A DNA stretch of 29,623 nt, from assembly GCA_964436825.1 (NCBI GenBank), contig CAYTEO010000034.1, positions 1-29,623 on the forward strand. The letters run 5' to 3'. The notes under the pieces were generated by a model that was given only the letters and a program-made list of their open reading frames with translations, made no database searches and was not told the DNA's origin. Shown here piece by piece: positions 7,302 through 15,837 of the stretch; positions within the stretch are counted from its first letter, which is position 1, and each line of letters starts with the position of its first letter. Made by a program: the position numbers and the translations under genes. The stretch comes from CAYTEO01 sp964436825 (GTDB taxonomy: Bacteria > Krumholzibacteriota > Krumholzibacteriia > LZORAL124-64-63).

Positions 7302-7997
7302 ATGGAGAGCATGGCTTCACCCATTCTCCAGTTCGAGCGTGTGGTTCGCAGCTATGACGACCACCGGCGACGATCGCGTGTCGTGTTGCGCGACGTCACG
7401 TTCGCCCTCGCTCCGGGAAGCGTCACGGCCGTCGTCGGGCGCAGCGGCAGCGGCAAGACGACCCTGCTGAACCTGGCCGCCGGCCTCGATGTCCCGGACG
7501 CCGGTCGTGTCGTCGTGGCGGGGCACGATCTCTCGCGCCTGGACGACCGGGACCGGACCCTGCTGCGCCGCGGCACGATCGGCTTCGTCTTCCAGTTCTT
7601 CCACCTGCTGCCACACCTCTCCGTCCTGGAGAACGTCCTGCTGCCGGGCTGGATCGCGGGCGACGACGAGGCGGTGTCCCGCCGCCGGGCGCACGACCTG
7701 CTGGCGGCCGTCGACCTGGCCGACCGGGTCGGCGAACCGGTGGACCGGCTCAGCGGCGGCGAACAACAGCGGGTGGCGATCTGTCGCGCCCTGCTGCGGC
7801 GCCCGCGGCTGCTGCTGGCCGATGAGCCGACCGGCAGCCTGGACGACGCCACCGGTCGGCTGGTCCTGGACCTGCTGCTCTCCCTGTCGCGACGCGAGGG
7901 GAGTTCCCTGCTCTTGGTCACCCACAGCGACGAGGTCGCCGTCCGCGCCGATGCCGTCTGGCCGCTGCGTGACGGCGTCCTGGAGACGACGGGATGA
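7302..7997 (+). CDS. LolD/MacB-type ABC transporter ATPase (AttE-like)
   Basis: A cytoplasmic ATPase of about 231 residues that powers the FtsX-type permease encoded next. All key motifs are present: Walker A GRSGSGKTT (46-54), Q-loop in FVFQFFHLLPHLSVLENVLL, signature LSGGEQQRVAICRALL, Walker B LLLADEPTGSLDD and the H-loop in LLLVTHSDEVAVRAD. The FFHLLPHLS.LENV and DEPTGSLDD sequences are typical of the LolD/MacB/FtsE branch, not of metal importers. The start is uncertain: ATG 7302 and ATG 7311 are close together, and a GTG at 7275 lies inside the upstream hairpin. The stop overlaps the permease start by 4 bases (ATGA), showing translational coupling. Confidence 0.93.
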   Translation: MESMASPILQFERVVRSYDDHRRRSRVVLRDVTFALAPGSVTAVVGRSGSGKTTLLNLAAGLDVPDAGRVVVAGHDLSRLDDRDRTLLRRGTIGFVFQFFHLLPHLSVLENVLLPGWIAGDDEAVSRRRAHDLLAAVDLADRVGEPVDRLSGGEQQRVAICRALLRRPRLLLADEPTGSLDDATGRLVLDLLLSLSRREGSSLLLVTHSDEVAVRADAVWPLRDGVLETTG

Positions 7998-10543
7998 TCC
8001 GCTACCTGCAGGCGGCGCTGCGGCGCCTGGCGCGCGAGGGGCGCCTGCTGACCCTGCTGACGGTCGCCGGGGTCGCCCTGGGCGTGGCCGCCGTGGTGGG
8101 GATCCAGCTGCTGAATCGCAACGCCCTGGCGGCGTTCGCGGGCGGGATGGAGGCGGTGGGGGGAGAGGCGGACCTGACCGTCCTGCCCCGCAGCGGATTC
8201 CTGGACGAGCGGCTCTACCCGGTCGTGCTCGGGACGCCGGGCGTCCGGGCCGCCTGGCCGCTGCTGCGGGTGGAGGCCTGCCTGCTGCCGGAGAGGCGGA
8301 CCTGGCTGGAGATCGTGGGAACCGACCTGTTCGCGCCGGTGCGGCTGCCCTGGCGGGAGGGGGGCGTCGTCGCGGCGGACACGACGGCGGTGGCCCTGTC
8401 CGCCCGCGCCCTGGCGGTTCCCGGCTGGGCGGCCCTGTCGCCCGACCTGGCGCGGGAGCTGGGGGTGGCGGTGGGCGACAGCCTGGTCGTGGCGGCGGGC
8501 AGCCGGCCGGTCGTCCTGCGCGTCGGCGCGCTGGTGGACTTCCGGCGCATCGCCCCCCTGGCGCCGGCTCGGCTGGTGGTCATGGACATCGCCCGGGCCC
8601 AGGACCTGCTGGGACGGACGGGACAGCTGGACGAGATCGACCTCCAGGTGGCGCCGGGAATCGCCCCGGCGACGGTGGCCGCCAGGCTGGCCTCCCGACT
8701 GGGGCCGGCCGTGCGCGTGGTCACCCCCGAACAGCGCCGCCGGCGCACCGCCGGCCTGCTGTCGGCCTTTCGTCTCAACCTGACGGCCCTGAGCCTGGTC
8801 AGCGTCCTGGTGGGGACCTTCCTGGTCTACAGCACGGTCCTGGCCATGCTCGTCCGCCGACGGCGGGAGTTCGGCCTGCTGCGGGCCGTCGGCGCCACGG
8901 CGACGCAGACGGCCGGGGTCGTCCTGGCCGAGGCGATCCTGCTGGGGACGGCGGGCGCACTGCTGGGCATTCCCCTGGGTATCCGGCTGGCGGTCGCCTA
9001 CCGCGGCCTGGTCAGCGGAACCCTGACCAGCATCTACCTGCTGGAGGCCATCGAGCGGATCGTCGTCCCGGGCTGGATCGTTCCGCTGGCCCTGGCGATC
9101 GGGGTCGGCGGCGCCGCGGCGGGAGCCTTCCTGCCGGTCGTCGAACTCGTCAGGCGCGACACCTACCTCCTGCTGAAGTCGACCGCTCCCCACGAGGCGA
9201 CCTCCCGGCGCGCCCCCTGGTACGCGCTGGCCGGGCTGCTCGTGCTGGCGGTCGACGGGGGCTGGTTCCTGGCGGCCGGCCACCGCTGGCGCGGTGGCGG
9301 GTTCGTCCTGGGCCTGGGGATGTTGACCGCCCTGCCCCTGGCCGCGCCGCTGCTGCTGCGGCTGCTGACGGCGCGCCTGCGCCCCCGCGGCCTGGGAGCC
9401 GGCTACGCCCTGAAGAACCTGGGCGCGCGCCTGCAGACCAGCGCCACCGCCGTGGCGGCCCTCGGCGTGGCCGTCAGCATGCTCGTCGGGGTGACCCTGT
9501 TGATCGCCAGCTTCCGCGGCACCCTCGACACGTGGCTGCTCCAGACCCTGCCGGCCGACGTCTACGTGACGACGGCCGCCTGGGACCGGGGGCGGCAGAC
9601 GGCGGTCATGGAGCCGGGGGTGGTCCGGCAGCTGGTCGGCGATCCCGACCTGCTGGGCGCCGACCGGCTGCGCCAGGTCCTGGTCGATGTCGCCGACCGG
9701 CGCGTCCGGTTCAACGGCCTGCACCTGGGCCGGCCCGACAGCACCTACCATGTGCCCATGTGGCGCGGGACCAGCCGGGAGGCCCTGGCCTCCCTGCGCC
9801 GGGGCGGGGTCGTCATCAGCGAGCCGCTGGCGCGCCGGTCGGGGCTGGGGATAGGGGACACCCTCGTGGCGACCGGACGCTCGGGGGAGGTGCCGCTGCC
9901 GGTGAGCGGGATCTGCTACGACTACTCCACCGAGCACGGCCTGGCCTACGTCTCGCTGGCGACACTGGAGCGGATCGCCGGTCCCGGTCCCATCAACAAC
10001 GTGGCCCTCTACGTGCGACCGGGGGTCTCGGTCGAGGCGTTCATCGCCAGGCTGCGCCGCGACCTCTCCGCCCACGCCCTCTCCATCCGCTCCAACCTGG
10101 AGTTGCGCCGGCAGGTGACCGACATCTTCGACCAGACCTTCGCGGTCACCCGCCTGCTGCGGTCGGTCGCCCTGCTGATCGCCGTCGCCGGCGTGGCCCT
10201 GGCCCTGCTGATCCAGGGCCGGGAGCGGGCGGCCGACCTGGCGCTCCACCGCGCCCTGGGGGCGACCCGGTGGCAGATGGTGCGGGTGCTGGCCATCGAG
10301 GGGACGGGCATCGGACTGCTGGGCGCCGCCTGCGGCCTGGTCGGCGGGCTGGGCTTGGCCCTGCTGCTGATCCACGTCATCAACCCGGCCTGGTTCGGCT
10401 GGTCCATCCGGCCGGTCTGGGCCTGGGGACTGGTGTTCCGGCAACTCGCCTCGATCCCGGTGGCGGCCCTGCTGGCGTCGTTGCCGCCGGCGCTGGCCGT
10501 CAGCCGGGTGAGCGCCAGGGAGTTGAGCCGCGATGACTGTTGA
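7994..10543 (+). CDS. Double-FtsX ABC transporter permease (AttFG-like)
   Basis: An 849-residue inner-membrane permease with two FtsX units in one chain. An N-terminal helix (LLTLLTVAGVALGVAAVVGI) is followed by a periplasmic domain of about 220 residues (MacB core-like). The first FtsX unit runs from about residue 259, with REFGLLRAVGAT at its cytoplasmic coupling loop. The second begins at about residue 708 and has ERAADLALHRALGATRWQMV. Between them lies a second periplasmic part. Such permeases do not import solutes but move lipids or lipoproteins, or act mechanically across the periplasm. In Agrobacterium-type att clusters the two halves are separate genes (AttF, AttG); here they are fused. 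The reading frame overlaps both neighbours, by 4 and 11 bases. Confidence 0.92.
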   Translation: MIRYLQAALRRLAREGRLLTLLTVAGVALGVAAVVGIQLLNRNALAAFAGGMEAVGGEADLTVLPRSGFLDERLYPVVLGTPGVRAAWPLLRVEACLLPERRTWLEIVGTDLFAPVRLPWREGGVVAADTTAVALSARALAVPGWAALSPDLARELGVAVGDSLVVAAGSRPVVLRVGALVDFRRIAPLAPARLVVMDIARAQDLLGRTGQLDEIDLQVAPGIAPATVAARLASRLGPAVRVVTPEQRRRRTAGLLSAFRLNLTALSLVSVLVGTFLVYSTVLAMLVRRRREFGLLRAVGATATQTAGVVLAEAILLGTAGALLGIPLGIRLAVAYRGLVSGTLTSIYLLEAIERIVVPGWIVPLALAIGVGGAAAGAFLPVVELVRRDTYLLLKSTAPHEATSRRAPWYALAGLLVLAVDGGWFLAAGHRWRGGGFVLGLGMLTALPLAAPLLLRLLTARLRPRGLGAGYALKNLGARLQTSATAVAALGVAVSMLVGVTLLIASFRGTLDTWLLQTLPADVYVTTAAWDRGRQTAVMEPGVVRQLVGDPDLLGADRLRQVLVDVADRRVRFNGLHLGRPDSTYHVPMWRGTSREALASLRRGGVVISEPLARRSGLGIGDTLVATGRSGEVPLPVSGICYDYSTEHGLAYVSLATLERIAGPGPINNVALYVRPGVSVEAFIARLRRDLSAHALSIRSNLELRRQVTDIFDQTFAVTRLLRSVALLIAVAGVALALLIQGRERAADLALHRALGATRWQMVRVLAIEGTGIGLLGAACGLVGGLGLALLLIHVINPAWFGWSIRPVWAWGLVFRQLASIPVAALLASLPPALAVSRVSARELSRDDC

Positions 10544-11732
10544 CGGGCGGCTGCATCGTCTGGGCCTGGTGGCGGGCGTGGCCCTGGTCACCCTGCTGAT
10601 GCCCGTGCCGCCGGCCGGGCCCGCCGCCGCCGGGGACGGTCCGCGCCCGGCCGGGCCCGCCACCGACACGGCGGTCACCTGGCATCGCGCCGCGCCCGGC
10701 TACCGCTGGTCGTTCCCCCGCGACCACCGCGCCCATCCCGGCTACCGGACCGAGTGGTGGTACCTGACCGGCCAGCTCGGCCCGGCGGACGGCGGACCGG
10801 CGCGCTACGGCTACCAGCTGACCCTGTTCCGGATCGGCCTGTCGCCGCGGCAGCCGGCGGCGGCCTCCGCCTGGGACTGCCGCGACCTGGTGCTGGGCCA
10901 CCTGGCGATCACCGACATCGCCGCCGGACGCCACCTGTTCCGGGAGGTCCTGGTCCGCGCGGCGCCCCTGACCGGCGGGACCCCGTCGCCGCCGGACACC
11001 GTTCTCGCCTGGTGCCTCGCCCCGCCGGGGACAGACGGACGCTGGTTCGTCGCCGCCCGCGGCGACACCTTCGCGGCCCGGGCCCGTGACGCGGCGCAGG
11101 GGCTGGACCTGGACCTGCGGCTCGTGCCGGCCGGACCCGTCGTCCTGCACGGGGACGGCGGATTCAGCGCCAAGACCCCCGACGGATCCCGCGGGAGTCT
11201 CTATTACAGCCTGCCACGACTGCGGACGACCGGGACCCTGCGTTGCGGGGAGGATTCCCTCCGGGTCGCGGGGGAGAGCTGGCTGGACCGGGAGTTCTTC
11301 TCCGATCCCCTGGCTCCCGACCTGACGGGCTGGGACTGGCTCTGCCTCCAGCTCGACGACGGGCCGGCCGTCATGCTCTACCTGCTGCGGGACCGCGACG
11401 GCGCGGCGGCGGTGCGGGCCGGGACCCTCGTCGGCAGGGACGGCCGCGGCCGTTCCCTGGCCGGGACCGAGTGGGACCTGGCGGTGACCGGCCACTGGAC
11501 GAGCCCCCGGACGGCCGGCCGTTACCCGGCCGGGTGGCGGCTGCGGATTCCCGGTGAAGGAGTCGACCTGTGGATCCAGCCCCTGGTCGCGGACCAGGAG
11601 AACGTCGGTGAGCGGTCGGGCATCATCTACTGGGAGGGCGCCGTGACGGCCCGCGACGCCGCCGGCGACGAGCGCGGCAGGGGGTACGTGGAGCTCACGG
11701 GATACGTTCCGGGCGGGCGGGGACTGCCCTGA
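10533..11732 (+). CDS. AttH/CrtC-family lipocalin-like secreted protein
   Basis: A 399-residue protein with a signal peptide (LVAGVALVTLLMPVPPAGPAAA). The mature chain opens with FPRDHRAHPGYRTEWWYLTG, where EWWY at 74-77 is the hallmark of the AttH/CrtC lipocalin-like family (PF07143 type). The C-terminal domain has RVAGESWLDREFF and LTGWDWLCLQLDDG, also standard for the family. Members include hydroxyneurosporene hydratase CrtC and the attachment protein AttH. With an ABC system beside it the AttH type is far more likely here, since no carotenoid genes are present. It probably binds a hydrophobic ligand in the periplasm that the ABC system releases or receives; this is inference. The ATG at 10533 lies inside the permease gene. 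Confidence 0.88.
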   Translation: MTVDGRLHRLGLVAGVALVTLLMPVPPAGPAAAGDGPRPAGPATDTAVTWHRAAPGYRWSFPRDHRAHPGYRTEWWYLTGQLGPADGGPARYGYQLTLFRIGLSPRQPAAASAWDCRDLVLGHLAITDIAAGRHLFREVLVRAAPLTGGTPSPPDTVLAWCLAPPGTDGRWFVAARGDTFAARARDAAQGLDLDLRLVPAGPVVLHGDGGFSAKTPDGSRGSLYYSLPRLRTTGTLRCGEDSLRVAGESWLDREFFSDPLAPDLTGWDWLCLQLDDGPAVMLYLLRDRDGAAAVRAGTLVGRDGRGRSLAGTEWDLAVTGHWTSPRTAGRYPAGWRLRIPGEGVDLWIQPLVADQENVGERSGIIYWEGAVTARDAAGDERGRGYVELTGYVPGGRGLP

Positions 11733-11752
11733 CGCGAGGTGGCATGGTGTGC

Positions 11753-11782
11753 GCCGGCGGGACACCCCTTCCGCTCGCCGGC
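11753..11782 (+). terminator. Possible terminator hairpin after the ABC/AttH operon
   Basis: GCCGGCG (11753-11759) pairs with CGCCGGC (11776-11782) around a 16-base loop; flanking CATG/CATG can add pairs with a bulge. It is 20 bases past the AttH stop. The loop is long and no T run follows, so support is weak. The rest of the 247-base gap up to 11980 shows only a TATCCT at 11900 with no good -35 partner. Confidence 0.3.
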
Positions 11783-11979
11783 CATGGACGCCATCGCGAT
11801 CGGTCGCCTGGTGACGGAGAGGGGGTGAGGTCCATGCCTGTCCGCCGATCCGCGTCGGTGCCCGTCCCCGGGAGCCGCAACCCTTGCGGACGGCGGGCGT
11901 ATCCTCCATGCTGTCCGGCGACGACCGACCTTCCTCGCGGCGCCTCCCGGCGCCGCCCACGCCCGACCTGGAGGAGATC

Positions 11980-14900
11980 ATGCTCCGTCGTTACCTCTCG
12001 TTGCTGACCGTCGTGCTGCTGCTGACGCCGGCCGTCACCGCGGCCGCCCGCGACGGCAAGGCGGAGGAGAAGAAGGATCCCTACAGTGCCGCCACCTTCG
12101 CCGGCCTGGAGTTCCGCTGCCTCGGCCCCGCGCTGACCTCGGGCCGCATCGGCGACCTGGCCGTGGATCCCGCCGACCCGGCCCGCTACTTCGTGGCCGT
12201 CTGCAGCGGTGGCGTCTGGCTCACCGAGAACGCCGGCACGACCTTCACGCCGGTGTTCGACGACCAGGGCTCCTATTCGATCGGCTGCGTGACGATCGAC
12301 CCGCACGACCCGCTGGTCGTCTGGGTGGGCACCGGCGAGAACAACAGCCAGCGCAGCGTCAGCTACGGCGACGGCGTCTACAAGTCGATCGACGGGGGAC
12401 ACCACTGGGAGAACGTGGGCCTGAAGGAATCCGAGCACATCGGGATGATCGCCGTCGACCCCCGCAACGGCGACGTGGTCTACGCGGCGGCCCAGGGACC
12501 GCTCTGGCGGCCGGGCGGCGACCGCGGCCTCTACCGGACGACCGACGGCGGCAAGACCTGGGAGCGGATCCTCCACGTCAGCGACGATACCGGGATCAGC
12601 GAGATCCACATCGACCCGTCCGATCCCGATGTCCTGTTCGCCGTGGCCTACCAGCGGCGCCGCCACGTCTGGACCCTCGTCGACGGCGGTCCCGAGTCGG
12701 CCATCTACAAGTCGACCGACGGCGGCAAGAGCTGGCGCAAGCTGACCCGCGGGTTGCCGTCGGTGGACATGGGCCGGATCGGCCTGGCCGTGGCGCCCTC
12801 GGACCCGGACCGCCTCTACGCCATCGTGGAGGCGCAGGAGGACGCCGGCGGCATCTACCGCAGCGACGACGGCGGGGAGAACTGGCGCAAGCTCACCGAC
12901 TACGTCTCCACCAGCCCCCAGTACTACCAGGAACTGTTCGTCGATCCCCGCGACCCGGACCGGCTCTACTCCATGGACACCCGCCTGCACATGAGCGAGG
13001 ACGGGGGCAAGACCTGGACGGTCATCGAGGGGAAGTTCAAGCACGTGGACAACCACGCCTGCTGGATCGACCCCGGCGATACGCGCCACCTGCGCGTGGG
13101 GTGCGACGGCGGCCTCTACGAGACCTGGGATCGCGGCGAGACGTGGGAGTTCAAGGCCAACCTGCCGGTCACCCAGTTCTACAAGATCGCCGTGGACTAC
13201 GACACGCCGTTCTACAACGTCTACGGCGGCACCCAGGACAACAACACCCTGGGCGCGCCGGTCCGCACCACGACCATCCACGGCATCCGCAACAGCGACT
13301 GGACCATCACCCTGGGCGGTGACGGCTTCGAGCCGCAGATCGATCCCACCGATCCGGACATCGTCTACTCCCAGTACCAGTACGGCGGCCTGGCCCGCTT
13401 CGACCGGCGCACCGGCGAGGCGGTGGACATCCAGCCCCAGCCGGCCTGGGGCGATCCCGCCTACCGCTTCAACTGGAACTCGCCGCTGCTGATCAGCCCG
13501 CACGACCACCGTCGCCTCTACTACGGGTGCCAGAAGCTGCTGCGCAGCGACGACATGGGCGACTCGTGGACCGAGATCAGCGGCGACCTGAGCCGCGGCC
13601 TGGACCGCAACGCGCTGGAGGTCATGGGGACGGTCTGGAGCGTCGATGCCGTCGCCAAGAACCGGTCGACCTCGTTCTACGGCAGCATCGTGGCGCTGGA
13701 CGAGTCGCCGCTGGTCGAGGGGTTGATCTACGTGGGGACCGACGACGGCCTGATCCAGGTCACCGAGGACGGCGGGAAGACCTGGCGACGGATCGACCGC
13801 TTCCCCGGCGTGCCGGAGATGGCGTACGTCAAGAACGTCGTCGCCTCGCTGCACGACCCGGACGTGGTCTTCGCCGTCCTCGACAACCACAAGAAGGGCG
13901 ACTTCGCCCCCTACGTCCTGCGCAGCGACGACCGCGGCCGCCACTGGAAGTCCATCGCCGGCGACCTGCCCACCCGCGGCGAGGTGCACGACATCGCCCA
14001 GGACCACGTCGACCCGGACCTGCTGTTCGCCGGCACCGAGTTCGGCTGCTGGTTCACCCGCGACGGCGGGAAGCACTGGCTGCGCCTCGAGGGCGGCCTG
14101 CCGGTGATCGCCGTGCGCGACCTGGAGATCCAGCGGCGGGAGAACGACCTGCTGCTGGGGACCTTCGGCCGCGGCATCTACGTGCTGGACGACTACACGC
14201 CGCTGCGCGAGGCGGCCCCCGAGCGGCTGCGCGACGAACAGGCGATCCTCTTCCCGGTCAAGGACGCCCTTCTCTACCACCAGCGCTCGCCCATGGGGGG
14301 GCGCAAGAAGGGCTCCCAGGGAGAGGCCTTCTACACGGCCGACAACCCGCCCTTCGGCGCCGTCTTCACCTACTACCTGCGCGAGAAGTTCGAGACGCTC
14401 CACGCGCGGCGCCGCGCCAGGGAGAAGGAGCTGCGCGAGGAGGGCAAGCCGGTCCGCTATCCGTCGTGGGACGAGCTGCGTCGCGAGGACCGGGACGACG
14501 CGCCTCTGGTGGCGATCGAGATCACCGATGCCGACGGGCGTGTCGTGCGCCGGATCAAGGCCGAGAACGCCGCCGGCCTGCACCGCGTGGCCTGGGACCT
14601 GACCGACCCGTCGCTGCGGCCGGCCGGCGAGGAGCTGGGCAAGGGCGGCGGTCCCCTGGTGGCGCCGGGCGTCTACAACGCCGTCCTGGTGCGCGTCGAC
14701 GACGGCGAGGTGACGACCCTGGCCGGCCCGGTCCCGTTCACCGTCAAGCCGCTGGCCGAGCCGATCGTTTCCGCCGACCAGCAGGAGCGCGTCCGCTTCC
14801 AGCGCCGCGCGGCCGAGCTGCACCGGGCCGTCCTGGGCGCGGTGAAACTGATGGACGAAGTGCAGGATCGTCTTGACCACCTGCGGGTGGCCGTGTTCAA

Positions 14901-15249
14901 TGCGCGGGAGGCCGACGCGGAGGCGGTGGCCCGGCTGCGCGAACTGCAGCTGCGGCTGGCCGACGTCCGCACGGAGCTGACCGGCGACGAAACGATCGCC
15001 AAGCGGTCGGAGCCGGTGCCGCCCTCGCTCCTGGAGCGGATCGGTCGGTTGACCTGGACGTGGGACATGACCGCCGCGCCCACCGGGACGCAGCGCGCGA
15101 GCTACCAGGTCGTGGCGACGCACTTCCCGCCGGTCCTCGACAAGATCAAGGAGATCGACGCCGAGCTGAAGGCGTTCGAGCAGGAGCTGGAGGCCATGGG
15201 TGCGCCGTGGACGCCGGGACGGAGCCCGGTGTGGAGGGCTGATCAGTAA
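11980..15249 (+). CDS. Large secreted Asp-box (VPS10/sortilin-type, BNR) propeller protein
   Basis: A 1,089-residue exported protein; ATG 11980 with GGAGGAG before it fits the signal peptide LRRYLSLLTVVLLLTPAVTA better than the longer open frame. At least nine Asp-box (S/T-x-D-x-G-x-x-W) motifs are visible, among them SIDGGHHW, TTDGGKTW, STDGGKSW, SDDGGENW, SEDGGKTW, SDDMGDSW, TEDGGKTW, SDDRGRHW and TRDGGKHW, as in sortilin/VPS10 and bacterial 'glycosyl hydrolase BNR' proteins. The propeller region takes up about the first 730 residues; a C-terminal part follows with a beta-domain (VVRRIKAENAAGLHRVAWDL) and a helical end. These proteins are abundant in Gemmatimonadota, Acidobacteriota and FCB-related genomes, and despite the name have no proven hydrolase activity. 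A GC hairpin follows the stop. Confidence 0.9.
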   Translation: MLRRYLSLLTVVLLLTPAVTAAARDGKAEEKKDPYSAATFAGLEFRCLGPALTSGRIGDLAVDPADPARYFVAVCSGGVWLTENAGTTFTPVFDDQGSYSIGCVTIDPHDPLVVWVGTGENNSQRSVSYGDGVYKSIDGGHHWENVGLKESEHIGMIAVDPRNGDVVYAAAQGPLWRPGGDRGLYRTTDGGKTWERILHVSDDTGISEIHIDPSDPDVLFAVAYQRRRHVWTLVDGGPESAIYKSTDGGKSWRKLTRGLPSVDMGRIGLAVAPSDPDRLYAIVEAQEDAGGIYRSDDGGENWRKLTDYVSTSPQYYQELFVDPRDPDRLYSMDTRLHMSEDGGKTWTVIEGKFKHVDNHACWIDPGDTRHLRVGCDGGLYETWDRGETWEFKANLPVTQFYKIAVDYDTPFYNVYGGTQDNNTLGAPVRTTTIHGIRNSDWTITLGGDGFEPQIDPTDPDIVYSQYQYGGLARFDRRTGEAVDIQPQPAWGDPAYRFNWNSPLLISPHDHRRLYYGCQKLLRSDDMGDSWTEISGDLSRGLDRNALEVMGTVWSVDAVAKNRSTSFYGSIVALDESPLVEGLIYVGTDDGLIQVTEDGGKTWRRIDRFPGVPEMAYVKNVVASLHDPDVVFAVLDNHKKGDFAPYVLRSDDRGRHWKSIAGDLPTRGEVHDIAQDHVDPDLLFAGTEFGCWFTRDGGKHWLRLEGGLPVIAVRDLEIQRRENDLLLGTFGRGIYVLDDYTPLREAAPERLRDEQAILFPVKDALLYHQRSPMGGRKKGSQGEAFYTADNPPFGAVFTYYLREKFETLHARRRAREKELREEGKPVRYPSWDELRREDRDDAPLVAIEITDADGRVVRRIKAENAAGLHRVAWDLTDPSLRPAGEELGKGGGPLVAPGVYNAVLVRVDDGEVTTLAGPVPFTVKPLAEPIVSADQQERVRFQRRAAELHRAVLGAVKLMDEVQDRLDHLRVAVFNAREADAEAVARLRELQLRLADVRTELTGDETIAKRSEPVPPSLLERIGRLTWTWDMTAAPTGTQRASYQVVATHFPPVLDKIKEIDAELKAFEQELEAMGAPWTPGRSPVWRADQ

Positions 15250-15266
15250 GCCGTTCCCCTTCCAGG

Positions 15267-15300
15267 GCCCCGCTGCGGTCAGGGACGACTGCGGCGGGGC
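15267..15300. terminator. Bidirectional terminator between the Asp-box gene and msrB
   Basis: GCCCCGC (15267-15273) pairs with GCGGGGC (15294-15300), and inside it GCGGTC pairs with GACTGC including one G-T. GTTTCCTTGT follows on the + strand. It lies between convergent genes and overlaps the last codons of msrB on the - strand. Confidence 0.7.
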
Positions 15301-15794
15301 GTTTCCTTGTCCGGCCGGATCACCTCCGGCAGCGGTTCGCCCGCCGGTACGAAGCGCAGCGAGACCGAGTTGACGCAGTGCCGCGTGTCGCGCGGCGTGT
15401 AGCCCTCGCCCACGAACACGTGTCCCAGGTGGCCGTCGCAGCCGGCGCAGACGATCTCGGTGCGCCGGCCGTCGGGATCGGGGCGGCGCAGGACGGCCCC
15501 GGGGATCTCCCGGTCGAAGCTGGGCCAGCCGCAGCCGGCGTCGAACTTGTCGTCGCTGCGGAACAGCGGCGCGTTGCAGCGGCGGCAGAGGTAGACGCCG
15601 GCGTTGTCGAAGCATTCGTACTCGCCGGAGAAGGGGGGCTCTGTGCCGCGGTGCAGCAGGACCCGCTCCTCCTCGGGGGTCAGCGGGTTGTAGGGCACGG
15701 TCGTCTCCTTGTCGTCCGCGGGCGGCGGCGTCGCACCCGGTGCCGACATCGCCGCGGCCAGCAGGAACAGGGTTGCCAGGATGTGGGCGCGCAT
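15279..15794 (-). CDS. msrB: Peptide-methionine (R)-S-oxide reductase, exported form
   Basis: A 171-residue MsrB that reduces methionine-R-sulfoxide in proteins. The chain shows the zinc cysteines CRRC (70, 73) and CAGC (116, 119), the GWPSF motif with Cys88 as likely resolving cysteine, GHLGHVF, and RHCVNSVSLRF with catalytic Cys140. Start choice: ATG at 15794 with AAGGGAGA upstream gives a clear signal peptide (HILATLFLLAAAMSAPGA), so the enzyme should work in the periplasm; a longer in-frame start at 15857 would overlap the divergent gene and spoil the signal. The N-terminal TVPYNPLTPEEERVLLHRGTE is typical MsrB. It probably repairs exported proteins and would need a membrane thiol donor, which is not encoded here. 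Confidence 0.95.
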   Translation of the reverse strand: MRAHILATLFLLAAAMSAPGATPPPADDKETTVPYNPLTPEEERVLLHRGTEPPFSGEYECFDNAGVYLCRRCNAPLFRSDDKFDAGCGWPSFDREIPGAVLRRPDPDGRRTEIVCAGCDGHLGHVFVGEGYTPRDTRHCVNSVSLRFVPAGEPLPEVIRPDKETPRRSRP

Positions 15795-15837
15795 CGCAGT
15801 CTCCCTTCGCGGGTGGGGTGCCCACAAGGAAGGACAG

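Noticed and set aside
7352..10678. A 1,108-codon open frame on the - strand
   Set aside because: Antisense to the ABC ATPase and permease, with no domain motif and low-complexity His/Gln/Arg/Pro composition.
11740..11754. Possible sigma-54 site (TGGCAT, then GC at the right distance) upstream of the Asp-box gene
   Set aside because: The GG-N10-GC spacing fits but the TT of the -12 box is replaced by GC, and such partial matches are expected often in GC-rich DNA.
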